From: Deltaproteobacteria bacterium
GTDB taxonomy: Bacteria; Desulfobacterota; Syntrophia; Syntrophales; UBA5619
Direction of reading: 5' to 3'
Assembly: GCA_021372695.1 (NCBI GenBank)
Contig: JAJFTY010000211.1
Span: 1 to 14,872, forward strand
Length of the DNA stretch: 14,872 bases
In this document: in pieces, positions 6,705 to 14,872 of the stretch
Layout: every line of letters starts with the position of its first letter
Position numbering within the stretch: the first letter of the stretch is position 1
The notes under the pieces: generated by a model
Seen by the model: only the letters and a program-made list of their open reading frames with translations
What the model was told of the DNA's origin: nothing
Database searches by the model: none
Translations under genes and position numbers: made by a program

Positions 6705-9700
6705 ATGAGGATCCTCGGGGTTCGCTTCAAGAACCTCAATTCACTGGCCGGCGAATGGCAGGTCGATTTCACCCACCCGGCCTATGCCTCCGACGGCATC
6801 TTCGCCATCACCGGTCCCACCGGGGCGGGGAAGACGACCATCATGGACGCGGTCTGCCTTGCCCTTTACGGCAGCACGCCCCGTCTGGGGAAAGTCACGA
6901 AGGGCGGCAACGAGATCATGTCGCGCCAGACCGGCGAGTGCTTCGCCGAGGTGACCTTCGAGACCGCGAAGGGGCGTTATTGCTGCCACTGGAGCCAGCG
7001 CCGCGCCCATAAAAAGCCGGACGGAGAGTTGCAGCAGTCCCGGCATGAAATCGCGGACGCCGAATCCGGCCGAGTCCTGGAATCCAAGATCAACCAGGTC
7101 GGCGTATTCATCGAGAAAGTGACCGGCATGGATTTCGGGCGCTTCACCCGGTCGATGCTCCTGGCCCAGGGGGGATTCGCCGCCTTTCTCCAGGCTTCGC
7201 CCAATGAACGCTCCCCCATCCTCGAACAGATCACGGGTACGGAGATCTACAGCCAAATATCCATTCAGGTGCACGAGCGCCGTGTGGCGGAGCAGGAAAA
7301 GCTGGATCTCATGCAGGCGGAACTGAAGGGGATCCGGATCCTGGGGGAAGAGGAAGAGCGGGAGCTGCAAAACCGCCTGAAGGAAAAACAGGTGCTGGAA
7401 GCCGACCTTGCCGGAAAGCTGAAGGAAATGACCGGGGCTCTGGCCTGGATCGCGGGGATGGCGGCCCTGGCGAAGGAGCTGGGCGAACTGGAGAAGCAGC
7501 GGCAGGCTTTCGAGGAGCGCCGGCAGGTCTTTGCGCCGGAAGCCCAGAAGTTGGAGAAGGCACGAAAAGCCCTCGGACTGGAAGGCGATTACCGGTCCGT
7601 GATGGTTGTGCGGGAGTTGCAGGCAAGAGAGGCCAAGGAACTTCAGGATGCCCTGGCTATCCTTCCGGAGAAGGAGAAGGCCGGTGCCGCGGCACTCGCG
7701 GCAAGATCGGCGGCCGACGGGCTCCTGAACGAGGCGCGGGACCGGCAGGCAAAGGAAGGGGAGATCATCAAAAGGGTCCGTGATCTCGACGTCCGCCTGG
7801 ACGAACAGCGCAAGCAACTCACGGAGAAGACCAATGCGATCCTGGAGATCGAAAAGCAGGCAAAGACCTATAGCGACAGCATCGGGAGTAATGAGCAGGA
7901 GCTGAAAAAAGTTCACGCCGCTCTGAAAACGTTGGAGGAATACCGGACAAGACATGCCGCCGATGCCGTGCTCGCGACCCAATTCGGCGTCATCGAACGG
8001 GGCTTTGCAGGGCTCGATATCGTTCAGACGAAATACTCAAACGCCTTGAAAGAGCTCTCCCGGGCGGCCGGGAAAAAGGAATCCGCCTTGGCTGCGCGCG
8101 TTGCGAAAGAGGCCGATCATGAGAAGGCCCGCCTGGCATTCGAGAAGAAACAGACGGCGCTGAAGGACCTTGCCGATGCGATTACGGTCCTTCTCCGGGG
8201 GCGCGACATCGGCCAGTGGCGCGAGGATCTGGACGCCTTCAAGGAGCGCGAGCGGCTTCTGGTTCAGATAGGCGAGACAGTGTCGCGGATGGACCGGGCA
8301 ACCACGGCCCTGGACGCCCTGAAAGCGACGCTGGAGCAATCGATCGCTCGTCATGCCGCAATCCTGAATGAGATCAAATCGTGCGGCGATCAAAAAATCC
8401 TGCTGGAAAAAGAGATTGCCGCCCTGGAAATCCAGGTATCGCTTCTCAGCCGCATCCGCGATCTCGAAGCGGAGAGAAAGCGGCTCGAGGATGGCCGACC
8501 CTGTCCACTTTGCGGAGCGACCGAGCACCCCTATGCGAAGGGGAATCTGCCGGTGCTGAATCAGGCAGAGTCGGATCTGAAAGAAAGGAAGGAGGGGCTG
8601 AAGGCGGTCTCCCAGCGATTGAGCGAGCTGGAAGCCGGCCGGGTCAAAACAGCCGCCGACATTCAGCACGCGGAAAAAGAGACGGCGGAAAAGAAGGCCG
8701 CTCTGGATGCGGATCAGGAACAGTGCATTGCTATGCTGTCGAAATTGAATCTGGAGGCATCTCCGACGGAACGGTCCGGGAGGATTCGCGGCGAGATCGA
8801 AGCTGTCTTGGCCAAGATCGCCGAAACAGCGAAGATGGTCGCCCTGGTCGAAGAGAAGGGGAGGCAGGAGAAATCGGCACAGGCTGCCCTGGAAGAAGCG
8901 AGAAAGACCCTGGACAACGCGGGCAAGGCCCTGCAGGAGGCCCGGCACAATCTGGAGACGGCCGGCCTAGACCACGAGCGGCTAACAAAAGAGTGCGCCG
9001 GCCTGACTGCTGAGTCGGAGAAGGCGCGCGCCGCTGTCCTTGAGGATGTGAAACCTCTGGGGGTCAGTGAAATTCCCCCCGATGGTTTCAGTGACCTCCT
9101 GAAAGATCTGACAAGACGCAAGGATAGCTGGCAGGCCAAGGAGGCGGAAAAGACCGCTCTGGAGAAGAAGGCCGGTGAACTGAAGGCCGCGGTTGAAACG
9201 CATCAGGCCCTGCTGGACAAGTTGGAAGAGGACGTGGCATTGCGCTACAAGGATCGCGATGGGATGAAAGGGGAGCATGAAACCCTGGGCGCCTCACGCC
9301 GGACACTGTTCGGGGAAAAGAATGCCGACGGGGAGGAAAAACGGCTTTCCAACCTCGTGGATCAGGCCAATGCAAAGCGGGAAAAGGCCCGCGAGGATTA
9401 TGGCCTCATTGAAAAAGAGATCGGCACGCTGAAGGAAAGAATCGGTTCCCTGCAAGAGAGAACCGCTCAGCGGGCCGCGGAACTGAATCAGACGGAACAG
9501 CACGTGCTTGCGCGGATACAAGGCGCGGGATTCGCCGACGAGGCGGATTATCTGTCCGCCCGCTTGACTGAGGAGGAGCGGGCATCCCTCGCCGAAAGGG
9601 AGCAAAGCCTGCTCAAGGAAAAAACCGAAATGGAGGCCCGCCGGAAAGACAAGGCCGATACTCTTGCCCACGAACGGGCAAAGAGATTAACGGACCAGTC

Positions 9701-10400
9701 CGCCGAGGCGCTGGCGGAAAAGGTGGCGGCCGGCGATGCCGAACTGAAGAAACTGGGGCTCGATATCGGCGGCATCCACCAGATCCTGTCCGATAATGAA
9801 CGGCAGAAGGGCAGCCAGCGGGAACGGCTGAAGGCGATCGATGTTCAGAAAATGGAATGGTCCCGCTGGGATGAGTTGCACAGCCTCATCGGTTCGGCGG
9901 ACGGGAAGAAATTCCGCAATTTTGCCCAGGGACTGACCTTCGAGATGATGACCTACCACGCCAACCGCCGACTGCGGGAGATGACGGACCGCTATCTCCT
10001 GATCCGCGACGCAGAGCAACCCCTGGAGCTGAACGTCATCGACAACTACCAGGCCGGAGAGATCCGCTCCACCAAGAACCTTTCCGGTGGCGAAAGCTTC
10101 ATTGTCAGCCTGGCCTTGGCCCTCGGCCTCTCCCAGATGGCGAGCCGAAACGTCCGTGTGGATTCCCTCTTCCTCGACGAAGGATTCGGCACCCTCGACG
10201 AAGATGCCCTGGAAACGGCCCTGGAGACATTGGCCGGGCTGCGTCAGGACGGAAAACTCATCGGCGTCATCTCCCACGTCGCGGCTCTGAAGGAACGCAT
10301 CGGCACACAGATACAGGTTGCCCCCGAGTCCGGCGGCCGAAGCAGCCTGAGCGGCCCCGGCTGCCGGAGGATCAGGGCCGATAACGCAATTGGTGGGTGA
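6705..10400 (+). CDS. sbcC: Exonuclease SbcCD subunit C (Rad50-like ATPase)
   Basis: SbcC is the Rad50-like SMC-family ATPase that clamps DNA and controls the SbcD nuclease. In this 1231-residue protein the N-terminal ATPase half has Walker A GPTGAGKTT (37-45, K43) and FTRSMLLAQGGFAAFL, the Q-loop-type segment. Two long coiled-coil arms rich in E, K, A, L and Q follow. They are joined at the zinc hook CPLC (C600, C603) in the exact middle of the chain. The C-terminal half carries the ABC signature LSGGE (1126-1130), Walker B LFLDEGFGTLD (D1158, E1159) and the H-loop ISHV. It is longer than the E. coli protein (about 1050), the extra length lying in the arms. ATG 6705 follows the sbcD stop after 11 bases; AGGAG overlaps the sbcD TAG. 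All catalytic residues appear intact. Confidence 0.96.
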   Translation: MRILGVRFKNLNSLAGEWQVDFTHPAYASDGIFAITGPTGAGKTTIMDAVCLALYGSTPRLGKVTKGGNEIMSRQTGECFAEVTFETAKGRYCCHWSQRRAHKKPDGELQQSRHEIADAESGRVLESKINQVGVFIEKVTGMDFGRFTRSMLLAQGGFAAFLQASPNERSPILEQITGTEIYSQISIQVHERRVAEQEKLDLMQAELKGIRILGEEEERELQNRLKEKQVLEADLAGKLKEMTGALAWIAGMAALAKELGELEKQRQAFEERRQVFAPEAQKLEKARKALGLEGDYRSVMVVRELQAREAKELQDALAILPEKEKAGAAALAARSAADGLLNEARDRQAKEGEIIKRVRDLDVRLDEQRKQLTEKTNAILEIEKQAKTYSDSIGSNEQELKKVHAALKTLEEYRTRHAADAVLATQFGVIERGFAGLDIVQTKYSNALKELSRAAGKKESALAARVAKEADHEKARLAFEKKQTALKDLADAITVLLRGRDIGQWREDLDAFKERERLLVQIGETVSRMDRATTALDALKATLEQSIARHAAILNEIKSCGDQKILLEKEIAALEIQVSLLSRIRDLEAERKRLEDGRPCPLCGATEHPYAKGNLPVLNQAESDLKERKEGLKAVSQRLSELEAGRVKTAADIQHAEKETAEKKAALDADQEQCIAMLSKLNLEASPTERSGRIRGEIEAVLAKIAETAKMVALVEEKGRQEKSAQAALEEARKTLDNAGKALQEARHNLETAGLDHERLTKECAGLTAESEKARAAVLEDVKPLGVSEIPPDGFSDLLKDLTRRKDSWQAKEAEKTALEKKAGELKAAVETHQALLDKLEEDVALRYKDRDGMKGEHETLGASRRTLFGEKNADGEEKRLSNLVDQANAKREKAREDYGLIEKEIGTLKERIGSLQERTAQRAAELNQTEQHVLARIQGAGFADEADYLSARLTEEERASLAEREQSLLKEKTEMEARRKDKADTLAHERAKRLTDQSAEALAEKVAAGDAELKKLGLDIGGIHQILSDNERQKGSQRERLKAIDVQKMEWSRWDELHSLIGSADGKKFRNFAQGLTFEMMTYHANRRLREMTDRYLLIRDAEQPLELNVIDNYQAGEIRSTKNLSGGESFIVSLALALGLSQMASRNVRVDSLFLDEGFGTLDEDALETALETLAGLRQDGKLIGVISHVAALKERIGTQIQVAPESGGRSSLSGPGCRRIRADNAIGG

Positions 10401-10413
10401 ACTGCCTCGTATT

Positions 10414-10434
10414 CGGCCGTCCATGATGCGGCCG
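10414..10434 (+). terminator. GC-rich hairpin after sbcC, possible weak terminator or processing stem
   Basis: CGGCCG (10414-10419) pairs perfectly with CGGCCG (10429-10434) around a 9-base loop, 14 bases after the sbcC stop codon. There is no T-run on the plus strand, so a standard intrinsic terminator is not supported. It may slow transcription or protect the 3' end of the sbcDC message. Confidence 0.25.
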
Positions 10435-10468
10435 GCCTCCGCAAGCCAATATTGCTCAGGGTGAATCC

Positions 10469-11005
10469 ATGAATGATGAAAGCTGTCGAATAACCGTGCC
10501 GGGCACCCCTCCATCCCCCCTCCAGGTTGAGGAATGGATCGGCCCGGATGCCTATGCATTCTGGAAGCGCATCAGCCAGTTGATTGAACAGAGATATCCA
10601 AACGTCTTCTCGCCGGAGTGGCTGTTCGGCGGAAAGAAGCACGGGTGGTCCCTCCGGTACAAGAAGGGAAAATCCTTCTGCACCTTGATTCCGGAGAAGA
10701 ACCGCTTTGCACTCCTGATCATTTTCGGTGCGGAAGAGCGCGCCAAGGTGGAAACGATGCGGCAGGAACTTTCCGCACGAACCCGAAAGGCCTATGATGA
10801 GGCCACGACCTATCATGACGGGAAATGGGTTCTGCTCATCGTGGATGCCGACGCGATCGTCGCTGACGTGACGCGGCTTCTGGCCTTGAAGCGGAGGCCT
10901 AAGAACGTAGAGAATCCAGCCTTACGAGCGCCTCGATCCGAATCATCCGTTACGCTGATAGCCGACAAAAGATACGAGCCGCGCTTCTTCAGCCCGTACG
11001 GGTGA
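10469..11005 (+). CDS. DUF3788-like protein
   Basis: This is a 178-residue soluble protein of unknown function with no signal peptide or membrane segment. The pattern of WSLRYKKGKSFCTLIPEKN (about residues 52-70), then FALLIIFG, then GKWVLLIV and LLALKRRPK near 147 matches what I recall of the DUF3788 family. DUF3788 proteins are small, with a conserved K-x-x-CTL-x-P core, and resemble phosphate- or ligand-binding folds. An AGGGTGA stretch about six bases before ATG 10469 supports the start. The last ~30 residues after KRRPKN are polar and irregular and extend past the usual family end; they may be read-through of a lost stop or a frameshift tail. The stop lies inside the 3' end of the convergent rsmB gene (17-bp overlap). 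The gene is 68 bases from sbcC and could share its transcript, but no functional link is evident. Confidence 0.7.
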   Translation: MNDESCRITVPGTPPSPLQVEEWIGPDAYAFWKRISQLIEQRYPNVFSPEWLFGGKKHGWSLRYKKGKSFCTLIPEKNRFALLIIFGAEERAKVETMRQELSARTRKAYDEATTYHDGKWVLLIVDADAIVADVTRLLALKRRPKNVENPALRAPRSESSVTLIADKRYEPRFFSPYG

Positions 11006-12347
11006 AGACCGCTCCGAAGAAGCCGTCGGTGCCGTGGCGGTGGGGGAAGGTCCGGAAGAAACCGTCCGCATCGATGAGTTCCGGAGGGATCCCTGCCGGC
11101 GGGATGCGTCTGAACTCCGGCTTCCTCGCCAGGAGATGGGCGACGACCGCCTCGTTTTCCTCCGGTGAGATCGTGCAGACGCAGTAGACCAGGCGGCCCC
11201 CCGGTTTCACGTAATTTGCGGCGCTTTCGCAGAGGCGCTTCTGGAGCGAGCCGCTCGCTTCGACGTCCGCCGGGGTGATCCGCCAACGGATCTCGGGGTT
11301 GCGGCGGAGGGTTCCCAAACCGGAGCAGGGGGCGTCGAGGAGGACACGGTCGAAGGCGCCGCGGAAGCTTTCGGGCAATGCGGCGGCGTTTCCCGCATGG
11401 GTGGCTGCGATTGTCGCGCCGAGGCGTTTGGCCTCTGCTTCCATCAGTCGAAGCTTGTCCGTATGGAGATCGACGGCCACGATCTTACCCCTGTTTTCCA
11501 TGAGGGCTGCCAGATGAAGCGTTTTCCCGCCTGCGCCGGCGCACAGGTCCAGGACCCGTTCGCCGGGTGCGGGGGCCACGAGGCGGGAGACGAACTGGGA
11601 GGCCTCGTCCTGAACCCGGATCAGGCCGCTTCGGAAGGCGGCCGTCTCCCGGAGCCCGGCGGCGCTGCCGGTCAGATAGAGGCCGTCTTCGGACCAGCGG
11701 GTCTTTTCGGTGGCGATCCCCTCGGCAGCAAGGGCGTCGATGGCCTCATCCCGGGTTGCCTTCAGGCGGTTCACCCGGACGGCCGGCCGCGGGACGGTGT
11801 TGTTCTCCTTGCAGATGGCGATGGTCTCGTCGAAGCCGTACCGATCGAGCCAGCGCTCCACGAGCCAGCGGGGGTGCGAGTGTATGACGGCAATCGCCTT
11901 GCCCTGGTCCTTGGCCATCTCCGGCCAGGTGATGTTGTCCTTCTCCCGGAGGGCGTTCCGGAGGATGGCGTTCACCAGGCCCGAGGCGGCCGGGCACTCC
12001 TTTTTCGCAATGGCCACGGCTTCGTTCACCGCGGCGAAGGCGGGAATCCGGTCGGTGTAGAGAAGCTGGTAGAGCCCGGTCCGGAGGATGTTGGGAACTG
12101 GGAGCTGCAGGGAAGCAGCGTCTCCCTTGTAGAGGCGGGCGATGATCCAGTCGAGGCGCCCCCGCATCCGGAGCGTCCCGTAGACGAGCTCGGTGAGGAG
12201 CGCCCGGTCGTGGGGATTCGGGGTCGACCCGTCGGAAAGAGCCGCGTCGAGGAGGGGTTCGGCGTACTCTCCCTTCTCGTCGATCCGGTCGAGGATTGCG
12301 ACAGCGGTCTCCCGGGAAGATTTCGGCTTTTTATGTTTGTCCGCCAT
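10989..12347 (-). CDS. rsmB: 16S rRNA (cytosine-967-C5)-methyltransferase RsmB
   Basis: RsmB transfers a methyl group from S-adenosylmethionine to C5 of cytosine 967 in 16S rRNA. In this 452-residue protein, residues 10-140 form the NusB-like RNA-binding domain, with LLTELVYGTLR and AFAAVNEAVAIAK. The Rossmann methyltransferase domain follows: SAM motif VLDLCAGAGGKT (265-276), motif IV DAPCSGLG with C341, and motif VI YCVCTISPEENE with C391. C341 and C391 correspond to the two catalytic cysteines of RNA m5C methyltransferases. The residue before C391 is V, where T is more usual. The ribosome site before the start at 12347 is poor, but the N-terminus (SSRETAVAILDRI) fits the family. It lies 54 bases downstream of fmt on the same strand, separated by a palindrome. 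The cluster with fmt and priA is common in bacteria. Confidence 0.95.
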   Translation of the reverse strand: MADKHKKPKSSRETAVAILDRIDEKGEYAEPLLDAALSDGSTPNPHDRALLTELVYGTLRMRGRLDWIIARLYKGDAASLQLPVPNILRTGLYQLLYTDRIPAFAAVNEAVAIAKKECPAASGLVNAILRNALREKDNITWPEMAKDQGKAIAVIHSHPRWLVERWLDRYGFDETIAICKENNTVPRPAVRVNRLKATRDEAIDALAAEGIATEKTRWSEDGLYLTGSAAGLRETAAFRSGLIRVQDEASQFVSRLVAPAPGERVLDLCAGAGGKTLHLAALMENRGKIVAVDLHTDKLRLMEAEAKRLGATIAATHAGNAAALPESFRGAFDRVLLDAPCSGLGTLRRNPEIRWRITPADVEASGSLQKRLCESAANYVKPGGRLVYCVCTISPEENEAVVAHLLARKPEFRRIPPAGIPPELIDADGFFRTFPHRHGTDGFFGAVFTRTG

Positions 12348-12369
12348 GATGACCCGATATTTTCAGTTC

Positions 12370-12397
12370 TGGATTCCGGCTTTGTCCGGAATGACGG
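12370..12397. repeat. REP-like palindromic intergenic element
   Basis: ATTCCGG (12373-12379) and CCGGAAT (12386-12392) form a perfect 7-bp stem with the loop CTTTGT. The stem is flanked by CTGG on the left and GACGG on the right. Read on the minus strand, the core begins GTCATTCCGG and ends CCGGAATCCAG. That framework matches widespread dispersed palindromes of the GTCATTCC...GGAATCCAG type found in many proteobacterial genomes, and the central stem bases differ in a paired way. It fills the 54-base gap between fmt and rsmB. I see no second copy in this window, so the repeat status rests on recognising the family. Confidence 0.55.
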
Positions 12398-12401
12398 TTT
12401 G

Positions 12402-13340
12402 CTAGCCCAGGCGCTGTCCCGGCGCGATGCGGTATCCCCGCAGGAAATCGCGGACCGCCATCCTTTTCTTCCCCTCGGCCTGCACCTCTTTCAGAAGAAC
12501 GCAGCCGCCTCCCGCGGCGACGCGCAGGGTTCCGGATGCCTCGCCGGCGATCGTGCCGGGCCCTTCGGCGACCGCCCCCGGTTCCGCCGTGGCTGCATAG
12601 ATCCGGAGCTGCTTGCCGCCGAGCGACGTGAATGCGCCCGGAACGGGCGAAAGCCCCCGGATGAGCCAGACGATTCGGCGGCAATCCCAGCTCCAGTCGA
12701 TCCGGCACTCCTCGCGGCTGATCCGCGGCGCGGCGGTGGCCAGGCTGTGGTCCTGGGGCCGGGGCAGGAGCGTCCCGGAGATCCACATCGCCATCGCCAT
12801 GCGCAGCATCTCCGCCCCCATGAGGGCCAGGCGGTCGTGGAGCTCTCCGAAATTCTCCTCCGGCCCGATAGGGGTCTCCTCCTGGAGGAGGATCGGGCCC
12901 GAGTCCACCCCTTCGTCCATCTGCATGATCGTGACGCCCGTCTTCTCCTCGCCCGCCATGATGGCCCGGTTGATCGGCGCCGCGCCGCGGTATTTCGGAA
13001 GGAGCGAAGGGTGGATGTTGATGCAGCCGTAACGGGGGCCATGGATGATCTCACCGGGGAGGATCTGGCCGAAGGCCGCAACGACGACCATATTCGGCGC
13101 CAGCTCCCGGAAGGTTTGGAGAAATTCGGGGTGGCGGACCTTCTCCGGCTGGAGCACGGTCAGGCCGAGCTTCTCCGCAGCCACCTTGACCGGAGGCGGC
13201 GCCAGCGTCCGGCCCCGTCCCTGCGGCCGGTCCGGCTGAGTGACGACCACTTTGACGGGCCAGCCGCCTTTGACGAGCCCTTCCAGAGCGGGTACGGCAA
13301 AATCGGGCGTTCCCATGAACAAAATCGATGGTTTGAACAT
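12402..13340 (-). CDS. fmt: Methionyl-tRNA formyltransferase
   Basis: Fmt formylates initiator Met-tRNA using 10-formyltetrahydrofolate, giving the fMet-tRNA used to start bacterial protein synthesis. The 312-residue length is typical. The N-terminal catalytic domain begins ILFMGTPDFAVPALE and carries the hydrolase triad N108 and H110 in CINIHPSLLPKYRG and D146 in MDEGVDSG. TQPDRPQGRGR, a conserved surface loop, is at about 34-44. The C-terminal OB-like tRNA-binding domain (about 205-312) includes WLIRGLSPVPGAF and a G/A-rich beta segment. The start is strong: GGGGAG lies about eight bases upstream and touches the priA stop. The gap to priA is 13 bases, so the two are co-transcribed. The peptide deformylase gene def, often next to fmt, is absent here. 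Confidence 0.97.
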   Translation of the reverse strand: MFKPSILFMGTPDFAVPALEGLVKGGWPVKVVVTQPDRPQGRGRTLAPPPVKVAAEKLGLTVLQPEKVRHPEFLQTFRELAPNMVVVAAFGQILPGEIIHGPRYGCINIHPSLLPKYRGAAPINRAIMAGEEKTGVTIMQMDEGVDSGPILLQEETPIGPEENFGELHDRLALMGAEMLRMAMAMWISGTLLPRPQDHSLATAAPRISREECRIDWSWDCRRIVWLIRGLSPVPGAFTSLGGKQLRIYAATAEPGAVAEGPGTIAGEASGTLRVAAGGGCVLLKEVQAEGKKRMAVRDFLRGYRIAPGQRLG

Positions 13341-13353
13341 TGTGTGATCTCCC

Positions 13354-14872
13354 CTACATGAAATGGACCGGGTCCACGTCGGCCTGGATCTCCAGGCCGT
13401 GCCCCTTCTCCTCCAGGAGTCTTTCCGCCAGGAGGTGGAGGGGGCCGCTCTGCGCCCCCCTTAGGAGCATCTGCCAGCGGTAGCGCCCCCGCAAGCGTGC
13501 GAGAGGGGATTCGGCGGGACCGATGACGTCCGCCTTGCCGCCGGCCACGGTCTTGGCCCACTCCCGCGCCTTGCGTCCCAGTTCGGCCACGGCCTTCTTC
13601 CCCTCCGCCTTTTTCAGGCTGGAAAAGTGGAGGCCGATCAGGCGGGAGAAAGGGGGATAGCCGAGCTCCCGGCGGAGCGGCAGCTCCTCTGCGTAGAAGC
13701 CTTCGTAGTCGTGCTCCCGGGCATGGCGGATGGCGGAGGTGCCGGGGTTGAAGGTCTGGACAACGACGCGGCCCGCCTGATCCCCCCGTCCGCCCCGGCC
13801 CGACACCTGGGTGATGATCTGGAAGGTCCGCTCGGAGGCGCGGAAGTCCGGCAGGTTCAGGGAGGCGTCGGCGGCGAGCACCCCGACCAGCGTGATGTCC
13901 GGGAAATCGTGCCCCTTGGTGATCATCTGGGTGCCGATCAGGATGTCGATCTCGCCCCTTTCGAGCCGTCCGAGGATCTTCCCGGTCTCCCCCTTGCGCG
14001 CCGTGGAGTCGCTGTCCATCCGGACGATCCGCGCCGCGGGAAAGAGAACTCCCGCCTCCTCCTCGATCCGCTCCGTTCCCGCCCCCTGGCTGCGGAGGTG
14101 CTCCCCCTTGCAGGCGGGGCAGACGCCCGAGGGATTCGTCGTGAAGTCGCAGTGATGGCACTTCAACCGCGCCTCGGCGGCATGGTGGGTGAGCGGCAGG
14201 TCACAGGCGGGGCAGGCCATGACGTGGCCGCAGTCCGGGCAGAAGAGGAAGGTGTGGAAGCCGCGCCGGTTGATGAAGAGGAGGGCCTGCTTTCCCTGCG
14301 CCAGGGTCTCTTTGAGCGCTTCGGACAGCGTGCGGGAGATGAGCGGCGTCCGCCCCTTCTCATCCCGCTCCACCCTCATGTCCACCACTTCGACCGCAGG
14401 CAGCGGGCGGTCGTCCACGCGGGCGGGCAGCGTGAGGAGGCGGTACCGGCCGCTTTTGGCCTGGTGATAGCTCTGGATACCGGGCGTGGCCGAGCCGAGG
14501 ATCACGGCGGCCCGCGCGGATTTTCCGCGGACCAGGGCCAGGTCCCGGGCGTTGTAGCGTAGCCGGTCGTCCTGCTTGAAGGAGGGGTCGTGCTCCTCGT
14601 CCACGACGATCAATCTCAGGTTCCGCACCGGAGCGAAGATGGCCGACCGGGCGCCGACGACGAGGTTCAGCTCGCCGTTCCGGATCCTCTTCCACTGGTC
14701 ATACCGGGCGCCCAGCGTGATGCCGCTGTGGAGGACTGCGATCTCCCGGTCGGGGAAGCGCGCGGAGATGCGCGAGAGGAGCTGGGTCGTGAGTGCGATC
14801 TCCGGGACGAGGTAGATCGCGCCGCCGCCTGCCTGAAGCACCCCGGCGATGGCGCGGAGGTAGACTTCCGTC
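13354..14872 (-). CDS. priA: Primosomal protein N' (PriA helicase), C-terminal part
   Basis: PriA is the superfamily 2 3'-5' DNA helicase that recognises stalled or recombined forks and reloads the replicative helicase. The gene runs off the right edge: the frame is open to 14872 and begins there TEVYLRAIAGVLQ, the segment just after Walker A (usually GSGKTEVY). About 505 residues are present. Visible motifs are LVPEIALT (Ia), VVDEEHDPSFKQ (II, DEEH), LGSATP (III), IGTQMITKGHDFP (V) and ITQVSGRGGRGD (VI). The two-zinc domain, with eight cysteines in four CxxC pairs (CPDC, CPAC, CHHC, CPAC), lies at roughly 14105-14245. The C-terminus has YPPFSRL, also conserved in the family. Motif VI carries SGRGGR where AGRAGR is the common form. 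The N-terminal DNA-binding domain is outside the window. It leads the priA-fmt-rsmB unit. Confidence 0.95.
   Translation of the reverse strand, partial: TEVYLRAIAGVLQAGGGAIYLVPEIALTTQLLSRISARFPDREIAVLHSGITLGARYDQWKRIRNGELNLVVGARSAIFAPVRNLRLIVVDEEHDPSFKQDDRLRYNARDLALVRGKSARAAVILGSATPGIQSYHQAKSGRYRLLTLPARVDDRPLPAVEVVDMRVERDEKGRTPLISRTLSEALKETLAQGKQALLFINRRGFHTFLFCPDCGHVMACPACDLPLTHHAAEARLKCHHCDFTTNPSGVCPACKGEHLRSQGAGTERIEEEAGVLFPAARIVRMDSDSTARKGETGKILGRLERGEIDILIGTQMITKGHDFPDITLVGVLAADASLNLPDFRASERTFQIITQVSGRGGRGDQAGRVVVQTFNPGTSAIRHAREHDYEGFYAEELPLRRELGYPPFSRLIGLHFSSLKKAEGKKAVAELGRKAREWAKTVAGGKADVIGPAESPLARLRGRYRWQMLLRGAQSGPLHLLAERLLEEKGHGLEIQADVDPVHFM

Noticed and set aside
8490..8515. CPLC pair as a separate zinc-finger protein or domain
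   Set aside because: It sits at the exact midpoint of the SbcC coiled coil and is the expected Rad50-type zinc hook.
11397..13361. A 654-codon open frame on the plus strand opposite rsmB and fmt
   Set aside because: It lies antisense to two clearly recognisable genes in GC-rich DNA, crosses their intergenic gap and has the low-complexity D/G/R/P-rich composition of a shadow frame.

Overview
The window is a high-GC bacterial chromosome segment rich in DNA repair genes. It also carries translation-initiation and rRNA-modification genes and a two-gene insert of visibly lower GC. The priA-fmt-rsmB cluster and the protein style suggest a Gram-negative anaerobe of the former Deltaproteobacteria (Desulfobacterota, perhaps Syntrophales). 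That placement is an inference from gene order and recalled families, and I could not test it.

Left part, plus strand (1-2701): most of an AddA/RecB-type helicase-nuclease. The reading frame enters the window already open but is cut by an in-frame TAG at 41-43. Helicase sequence continues in the same frame after the stop. The gene therefore looks like a nonsense-mutated pseudogene, unless the stop is a sequencing error or is read through.

Middle-left, plus strand (about 2702-5463): an AT-richer cassette with its own plausible promoter. It encodes a ~730-residue ABC/AAA_13-like ATPase (unusual P-loop, coiled coil, ABC signature, DD-type Walker B, H-loop). The C-terminal domain has an R-x3-E...H arrangement reminiscent of the PrrC/RloC anticodon nucleases. 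A 96-residue WYL-like protein follows. The pair looks like a horizontally acquired, probably antiphage, module and is the best candidate here for an undescribed system.

Middle, plus strand (5464-11005): sbcD and sbcC, encoding the SbcCD (Mre11-Rad50-like) nuclease, 11 bp apart, then a DUF3788-like gene. In Bacillus the order addB-addA-sbcD-sbcC is an operon, so the cassette appears to sit inside a recombination-repair operon, between its addA-like and sbcD members.

Right part, minus strand (10989-14872): priA (runs off the right edge), fmt and rsmB, transcribed right to left and tightly packed. A small palindromic repeat lies between fmt and rsmB. rsmB converges on the DUF3788-like gene with a 17-bp overlap. 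I see no tRNA, rRNA, CRISPR array or insertion sequence. No intergenic stretch exceeds 300 bases.
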